Below, one piece after another: positions 6,105 through 9,868 of a stretch of 9,868 bases of DNA. Both the position numbers and the translations under genes were made by a program. Each line of letters starts with the position of its first letter. Position 1 is the stretch's first letter. The DNA lies in NCBI GenBank assembly GCA_937896185.1, contig CALBMG010000276.1, positions 1 through 9,868 of the forward strand, given 5' to 3'. This DNA comes from an uncultured Microbacteriaceae bacterium (GTDB lineage: Bacteria > Actinomycetota > Actinomycetes > Actinomycetales > Microbacteriaceae). The notes under the pieces are model-generated. The model saw only the letters and a list, made by a program, of their open reading frames with translations. It was not told the origin of the DNA and did not search any database.

Positions 6105-7331
6105 CTAGTTGGCGACCGAACAGGTGTACTGATCGGCGGTCTGACCCAACACGCCCTCGAGCTCATCTGTCGCAGCCGAGCTCGTGCCCGAATCGGTGGA
6201 CTCGGGCGCCGGGGTCTCGGTCGAGCCCGATTCCGTCGTGTCGTCGACCTGAGTCGAACCCACACCCGTTGCGTCACCGGCCAGCGTGAAGGGCTCGTCG
6301 GCACGAATCTTGTCAAACAATGCAGTGGCCAGCGACTCGACCGGTGCGACCTTGCCCGCGTACACCCCGCCAACCCCGGTGGTTCCCGGGTACTGCACAA
6401 ACACGATGTTCTCGCGCGGGATTTCCTTCAACACCAACGCCATCGCCACCATCACATCGAGGCCTGCGAGGCTGTTCGACAACGACATCGAGGTGGCCGC
6501 CACCTGAGCAATCGAATACAGCTTCGTGATGTCCGACAGCACGCCCTCGTCCTGCACCTTGCGAACCAACGACGACATGTACTGCTGCTGCGACGAAATA
6601 CGGCCCAGGTCGCTGCCGTCACCCACACCGTGACGCGAACGCAGGAACGCCAAGGCGTCATAACCTTCGATGGTGTAGTTGCCGGCCTCGGGGAAATACA
6701 GTCCCGTGTACTTGTCATCAATCGGGCCGTCGACACACACATCAACGCCACCTATTGCGGTCGACAGCTGCGCGACACCCTTGAAGGTCACGAGGCCCGC
6801 ATACGGAATATCAAGCCCCGTCAGGTTTTCGACCGTAAGCACGGCACAGGCCAGCCCGCCATAGCTGAGAGCCACATTGATGGGCTGCGCAGACATGGCA
6901 GCATAATTGCCCGAACCGTCTTCCATCGGGCACGACGGAATCGGAACCACCATGTCACGGGGAATCGACACAACCACGGCACTCTGGTGATCCTCGGCGA
7001 CGTGGACCAACAGGTTGACGTCGTTCAGTTCGCTCGAAAACGAACCAAAGCTGCCGTCCTGACCTTGACGCGTATCACTTCCGACAATGAGGATATTGAA
7101 CCCGCCATCATAGGAACCAATCGACGACAGGTTGAGCTGGGTTTCACCCTCGCCCACGAGCGAGACTTTGTCAATGCTGGAATTCAGTTTCCAGAACACG
7201 AGCCCGCCGACAGCAACACCCGAAACCAAGAGGGTGACCATGGCCAGACCGATAATCCGAACGATGAGGGACCACGGGTGACGTTCGGACTGTGCGCCGT
7301 GACGTGCGACGGGCGTGCCGTTCAATGCCAT
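6105..7331 (-). CDS. LytR-CpsA-Psr (LCP) family cell-wall glycopolymer transferase
   Basis: LCP proteins join undecaprenyl-linked glycopolymers (teichoic acid or arabinogalactan-type) to peptidoglycan outside the membrane. The 408-residue protein has a short cytoplasmic tail, one membrane helix (about 21-47) and the LCP domain (about 77-260) with the hallmarks NILIVGSDTR (79-88), VSIPRD (121-126), AIGGVDVCV (192-200) and FLRSRHGVGDGSDLGRISSQQQ (229-250), whose arginines and aspartates bind the pyrophosphate lipid and metal. A Ser/Thr/Glu-rich extracellular tail (about 350-395) ends the protein. I chose the ATG at 7329-7331 because it follows a strong AAGGGGGG ribosome site; the in-frame extension to 7409 runs back into the tRNA-Ser gene and is not coding. 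It begins 14 nt after that tRNA, so its message is probably released by tRNA 3' processing or starts upstream. Confidence 0.94.
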   Translation of the reverse strand: MALNGTPVARHGAQSERHPWSLIVRIIGLAMVTLLVSGVAVGGLVFWKLNSSIDKVSLVGEGETQLNLSSIGSYDGGFNILIVGSDTRQGQDGSFGSFSSELNDVNLLVHVAEDHQSAVVVSIPRDMVVPIPSCPMEDGSGNYAAMSAQPINVALSYGGLACAVLTVENLTGLDIPYAGLVTFKGVAQLSTAIGGVDVCVDGPIDDKYTGLYFPEAGNYTIEGYDALAFLRSRHGVGDGSDLGRISSQQQYMSSLVRKVQDEGVLSDITKLYSIAQVAATSMSLSNSLAGLDVMVAMALVLKEIPRENIVFVQYPGTTGVGGVYAGKVAPVESLATALFDKIRADEPFTLAGDATGVGSTQVDDTTESGSTETPAPESTDSGTSSAATDELEGVLGQTADQYTCSVAN

Positions 7332-7345
7332 GATCCCCCCTTCCG

Positions 7346-7430
7346 CGGAGGGCGCGGGATTCGAACCCGCGAGACATTTCTGCCCACTAGTTTTCAAGAC
7401 TAGCTCCATCGGCCGCTCGGACAGCCCTCC
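7346..7430 (-). tRNA. tRNA-Ser(UGA)
   Basis: The minus strand folds as a complete class II tRNA: acceptor GGAGGGC pairs with GCCCTCC, the anticodon stem CTAGT/ACTAG closes the loop CTTGAAA (anticodon UGA, reading UCN serine codons), a long variable arm contains GGCA-GAAA-TGTC, and the T-arm carries GGTTCGAATCC. The discriminator is G; the CCA end is not encoded, unlike the other serine tRNA in this window. It lies between the HAD phosphatase and the LCP gene and only about 850 bp downstream of serS, the enzyme that charges it. Confidence 0.97.
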
Positions 7431-7437
7431 GTGGGCA

Positions 7438-7443
7438 ATTCTA
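7438..7443 (-). promoter_or_regulatory. Candidate -10 box directly ahead of tRNA-Ser(UGA)
   Basis: TAGAAT on the minus strand is a near-consensus -10 box in the 24-nt gap between the HAD stop and the tRNA. Seven bases separate it from the tRNA, so transcription would begin at or next to the first tRNA base, leaving almost no 5' leader. No convincing -35 hexamer is visible at 16 to 18 nt spacing. Read-through from the pheA-serS operon is the alternative source of the transcript. Confidence 0.4.
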
Positions 7444-7454
7444 CCCGAGTAAAC

Positions 7455-8285
7455 CTATGAGCGAGCCGTGAGGGTGGCGAGCACTGCGGGAAGGCCCCCA
7501 TCGGCCTCGGCATGGGTGACCTCGTTGGCCGCAATTCGCACCTCATCCGGCGCCTGCCCCATGGCCACACCGCGACCAAATTCGGCCGCCCATTCCAGCA
7601 TCTGAATGTCGTTTCGGCCGTCGCCGACCGCCATCACCCGCGAACGATGGATACCGTGCGAGGCGCGCACCTTTTCCAGCGCGGTCGCCTTGTTGACCCC
7701 GAAAGGACCAATCTCGAGCCACGAGGTGTAGCCGATCGAATACGACACCTGGTGCAAACCCAACGTTGCAATCGACTCTTGAAACTCACGTTCCTGATCG
7801 GTCGGCGAGATAACGACCACCCGGGTGGCCTCTTCCGTCATCAATGCCTCGAGCGAGTGCACTTCTTGGGTGAAAACGTCGAGCCCCGCCTCGGGGAACC
7901 AGCCCAAATATTTGAGCAAACCCGTCTCGTCCTCCACGGCGTAATGCGCGGTCGGCAGCTTGCGGTGAATTGTCGCCAGCACCTCGTTGGGGTTGAACGT
8001 TTCGATATCGCCGCGACGGTAACCCGATTCCTCGGACTCGTCACGGTGCAAAATAATCGCACCATTCGCACACACCACAAATTGAGGTGTCAGATTCAAC
8101 TGCGCCAACACGGGCAGAGTCGCCGGGACGCTGCGGCCCGTCGCAATGGTGACCTCGTGGCCCTCATCGACAAGCCGCGAAACCTCGCGAACCGTCCACG
8201 GGTTCAAATCACCGCGATAATCCGACACGATAGTGCCATCGATGTCGAGGGCGACAAACCACCGTTCGTCCACAGAATCCGTCAT
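7455..8285 (-). CDS. Cof-type (HAD superfamily, IIB) phosphatase
   Basis: The 276-residue protein is a metal-dependent phosphatase of the HAD superfamily: motif I DIDGT (14-18) with the nucleophile D14 and acid/base D16, motif II TIATGR (46-51), motif III Lys in GVNKATAL (196-203), and motif IV VGDGRNDIQML (220-230) with D222 and D226. The large cap between motifs II and III (about 80-195) is typical of Cof-type enzymes, which act on small phosphorylated metabolites such as sugar phosphates or cofactors. The exact substrate cannot be told. The ATG at 8283-8285 shares one base with the serS stop (TAATG), so translation is coupled; the in-frame upstream extension to 8543 runs into serS and is not coding. 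Serine-synthetase-linked HAD genes are frequent in actinobacteria. Confidence 0.9.
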   Translation of the reverse strand: MTDSVDERWFVALDIDGTIVSDYRGDLNPWTVREVSRLVDEGHEVTIATGRSVPATLPVLAQLNLTPQFVVCANGAIILHRDESEESGYRRGDIETFNPNEVLATIHRKLPTAHYAVEDETGLLKYLGWFPEAGLDVFTQEVHSLEALMTEEATRVVVISPTDQEREFQESIATLGLHQVSYSIGYTSWLEIGPFGVNKATALEKVRASHGIHRSRVMAVGDGRNDIQMLEWAAEFGRGVAMGQAPDEVRIAANEVTHAEADGGLPAVLATLTARS

Positions 8286-9547
8286 TAGACGGGCATCGCG
8301 ACCGCGAGGCCGCCCAAATATGGACGCAGAACCTCGGGAATCACGACACTGCCGTCGGCCTGCTGATGGGTTTCCAAGATGGCGACCAACCAGCGCGTCG
8401 TCGCCAGGGTTCCGTTCAAGGTGGCAACTGTTTCGGTCGAGCCACCATCCGGGCGGTGGCGGATGTTCAGTCGGCGGGCCTGGAAAGTGGTGCAGTTCGA
8501 GGTCGACGTCAGTTCGCGGTACGCACCCTGGGTGGGAACCCACGCCTCGATGTCATATTTGCGGGCAGCGGACGAACCCAAGTCACCGGCGGCAACATCG
8601 ATCACACGGTACGCGAGACCCAACGATTGCAGCATGTCTTCCTGGAACGACAGCAGCTTTGCGTGCTCGGCCTCGGCCTCGGCGGGCGGGCAATACGAGA
8701 ACATTTCCAGCTTGTTGAACTGGTGCACGCGCAGGATTCCGCGGGTGTCCTTGCCATACGACCCCGCTTCACGGCGGTAGCACGTCGACCAGCCGGCGTA
8801 ACGCTTGGGCCCCTTCGACAGGTCGATGATTTCGTCGGAATGGTACCCGGCAAGAGCCACCTCGCTGGTGCCCGTCAAATACAGTTCATCCTCGGGCAGG
8901 TAATAGATTTCGTCCGAGTGGGCACCCAGGAAGCCGGTGCCGTTCATAACCTCGGGCCGCACCAGGGTGGGGGTGATCAGCGGGGTGAAACCAGCAGCCA
9001 AGGCGCGGTCCAAAGCCAGCGACATCAATGCCAGCTCCAGTCGGGCGCCAATTCCGGCGAGGAAGTAGAAACGCGAACCCGAAACCTTCACGCCGCGGGG
9101 CATGTCGATGGCACCCAAAAGTTCACCGATCTCGAGGTGATCGCGCGCCTCGAAATCGAAGGTGGGCTTCACGCCGACCTCTTTCAGCGTGACGAAATCG
9201 GCTTCGCCGCCGGCGGGAACACCGTCGATGATGATGTTGCCGATGCGCGACAGGGCGGCCGTCGACGCGGCCTCGGCGTCAGAGGCAACCGACTGGGCTT
9301 CCTTGACCTTGGCCGAAAGTTCCTGAGCGGCGGCCACGAGTGCGGCCTTCTCGTCCTTGGGCGCAGCGGCCACGAGCTTCCCGTGTGCGTTCTGTGCTGC
9401 GCGAAGTTCCTCGAACGCGGCAATAGTGTCGCGACGGTTCTGTTCCGCGGCAATCGCAGCATCGACCAATGCGACGTCGTCACCGCGGGCGATCAGCGAA
9501 TTGCGGATCAGGTCGGGGTTTTCGCGCAGAATCTGGATGTCAATCAT
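8285..9547 (-). CDS. serS: Seryl-tRNA synthetase
   Basis: This class II synthetase charges tRNA-Ser (and tRNA-Sec where present) with serine in the cytoplasm. The 420-residue protein has an N-terminal antiparallel coiled coil (about 28-100) that grips the long variable arm of tRNA-Ser. The catalytic core shows motif 1 (about 168-200), the serine-recognising TGTSEV (225-230), motif 2 with [22 protein letters not shown] (256-277), [13 protein letters not shown] (347-359) and motif 3 [14 protein letters not shown] (379-392). Length matches bacterial SerRS. I chose ATG at 9545-9547, giving the usual [10 protein letters not shown] start; it lies 2 nt after the pheA TAG, and the ORF extension upstream would overlap pheA. 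Both serine tRNAs of this window are downstream on the same strand. Identity is secure. Confidence 0.98.
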   Translation of the reverse strand: MIDIQILRENPDLIRNSLIARGDDVALVDAAIAAEQNRRDTIAAFEELRAAQNAHGKLVAAAPKDEKAALVAAAQELSAKVKEAQSVASDAEAASTAALSRIGNIIIDGVPAGGEADFVTLKEVGVKPTFDFEARDHLEIGELLGAIDMPRGVKVSGSRFYFLAGIGARLELALMSLALDRALAAGFTPLITPTLVRPEVMNGTGFLGAHSDEIYYLPEDELYLTGTSEVALAGYHSDEIIDLSKGPKRYAGWSTCYRREAGSYGKDTRGILRVHQFNKLEMFSYCPPAEAEAEHAKLLSFQEDMLQSLGLAYRVIDVAAGDLGSSAARKYDIEAWVPTQGAYRELTSTSNCTTFQARRLNIRHRPDGGSTETVATLNGTLATTRWLVAILETHQQADGSVVIPEVLRPYLGGLAVAMPV

Positions 9548-9549
9548 GT

Positions 9550-9868
9550 CTAACCGTTCACTGTTCCATCGATCAAGGACACAAGCCACCCGCGGGTGTC
9601 CGCGAACGCTGCATCAGAATATTGTGGCGCAACCGACGGGCGGTGGCCATCGGCGCGAGGATACGAACCCAAGAACTGCACGTTGGGGCTGTAACGCTTG
9701 AGGCCCATGAGTGCGTCCGCCACACGTTCGTCCGCAATGTGGCCGTCCGCGTCAATCACGAAACGATAGCGGCCGAGTTCGTCACCAATGGGGCGCGATT
9801 CCAGAAGGCTCATGTTGACACCACGGGTCGCGAACTGTTCGAGCATTTCCAACAACGCACCCGGACGG
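9550..9868 (-). CDS. pheA: Prephenate dehydratase, C-terminal part (5' end outside window)
   Basis: About 105 C-terminal residues are present, beginning [20 protein letters not shown] in the first visible frame. This is the start of the regulatory ACT domain, followed by LLESRP, the ESRP element that takes part in phenylalanine binding, and by [12 protein letters not shown] and a [17 protein letters not shown] stretch, all typical of prephenate dehydratase. The enzyme decarboxylates and dehydrates prephenate to phenylpyruvate in phenylalanine synthesis and is inhibited by phenylalanine through this domain. The catalytic domain lies beyond the window edge, so a broken gene cannot be excluded but nothing suggests one. 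The TAG stop (9550-9552) is 2 nt from the serS ATG. Confidence 0.93.
   Translation of the reverse strand, partial: RPGALLEMLEQFATRGVNMSLLESRPIGDELGRYRFVIDADGHIADERVADALMGLKRYSPNVQFLGSYPRADGHRPSVAPQYSDAAFADTRGWLVSLIDGTVNG

Noticed and set aside
6630..7403. Plus-strand open frame of 257 codons opposite the LCP gene
   Set aside because: It is antisense to a well-supported LCP gene and runs into the tRNA-Ser region.
7332..7409. 26-residue N-terminal extension of the LCP protein
   Set aside because: It would be encoded inside tRNA-Ser(UGA); the ATG at 7331 has a strong ribosome site.
8286..8543. 86-residue N-terminal extension of the HAD phosphatase
   Set aside because: It overlaps the serS coding region in another frame; the HAD fold starts right after the ATG at 8285.
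8366..9553. Long plus-strand open frame of 395 codons opposite serS
   Set aside because: It mirrors the codon pattern of the clearly identified seryl-tRNA synthetase and shows no recognisable domain.

Overview
The window looks like chromosomal DNA of a fairly high-GC Actinomycetota bacterium. The gene order pheA-serS-HAD phosphatase is a familiar actinobacterial arrangement, gene spacing is very tight, and there are LCP cell-wall ligase and Thr/Ser-rich exported proteins. A Microbacteriaceae-like, compact genome is my best guess, but this is inference. Every gene I can support, protein or RNA, lies on the minus strand, so the window reads from high to low coordinates.

Region A (9868 to 6105) is housekeeping: the 3' part of pheA (prephenate dehydratase, ACT domain), serS (seryl-tRNA synthetase), a Cof-type HAD phosphatase whose ATG overlaps the serS stop, tRNA-Ser(UGA), and an LCP-family glycopolymer transferase starting 14 nt after the tRNA. 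Junctions of 1, 2, 14 and 24 nt suggest a largely continuous transcription unit, with a possible extra promoter just ahead of the tRNA.

Region B (6036 to 3320) is a three-gene membrane electron-transfer operon: a ferric-reductase-like haem/FAD/NAD(P)H membrane protein, an exported FMN-binding-domain protein with a Thr/Ser-rich linker, and ApbE, the FAD:protein FMN transferase that would attach FMN to it. Electrons would pass from NAD(P)H through FAD and haem across the membrane to a covalently flavinylated extracytosolic domain.

Region C (3276 to 1) starts with tRNA-Ser(GCU) and an intrinsic terminator. It continues with a compact three-gene cassette (3028 to 301) and ends with tRNA-Arg(ACG), cut by the window edge. 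The cassette holds an EcoRI-family adenine methyltransferase, a DUF262 plus HNH nuclease-like protein (GTGA overlap), and a small three-helix membrane protein starting 2 nt after the nuclease stop. It looks like an accessory anti-phage or restriction-modification-type module placed between two tRNA genes, and the last gene looks visibly more AT-rich than the surrounding chromosome. This unusual pairing (an EcoRI-type methylase without an EcoRI-type nuclease, plus a membrane partner) is the best candidate for an under-described system. No integrase, transposase, CRISPR array or clear att repeat was seen.
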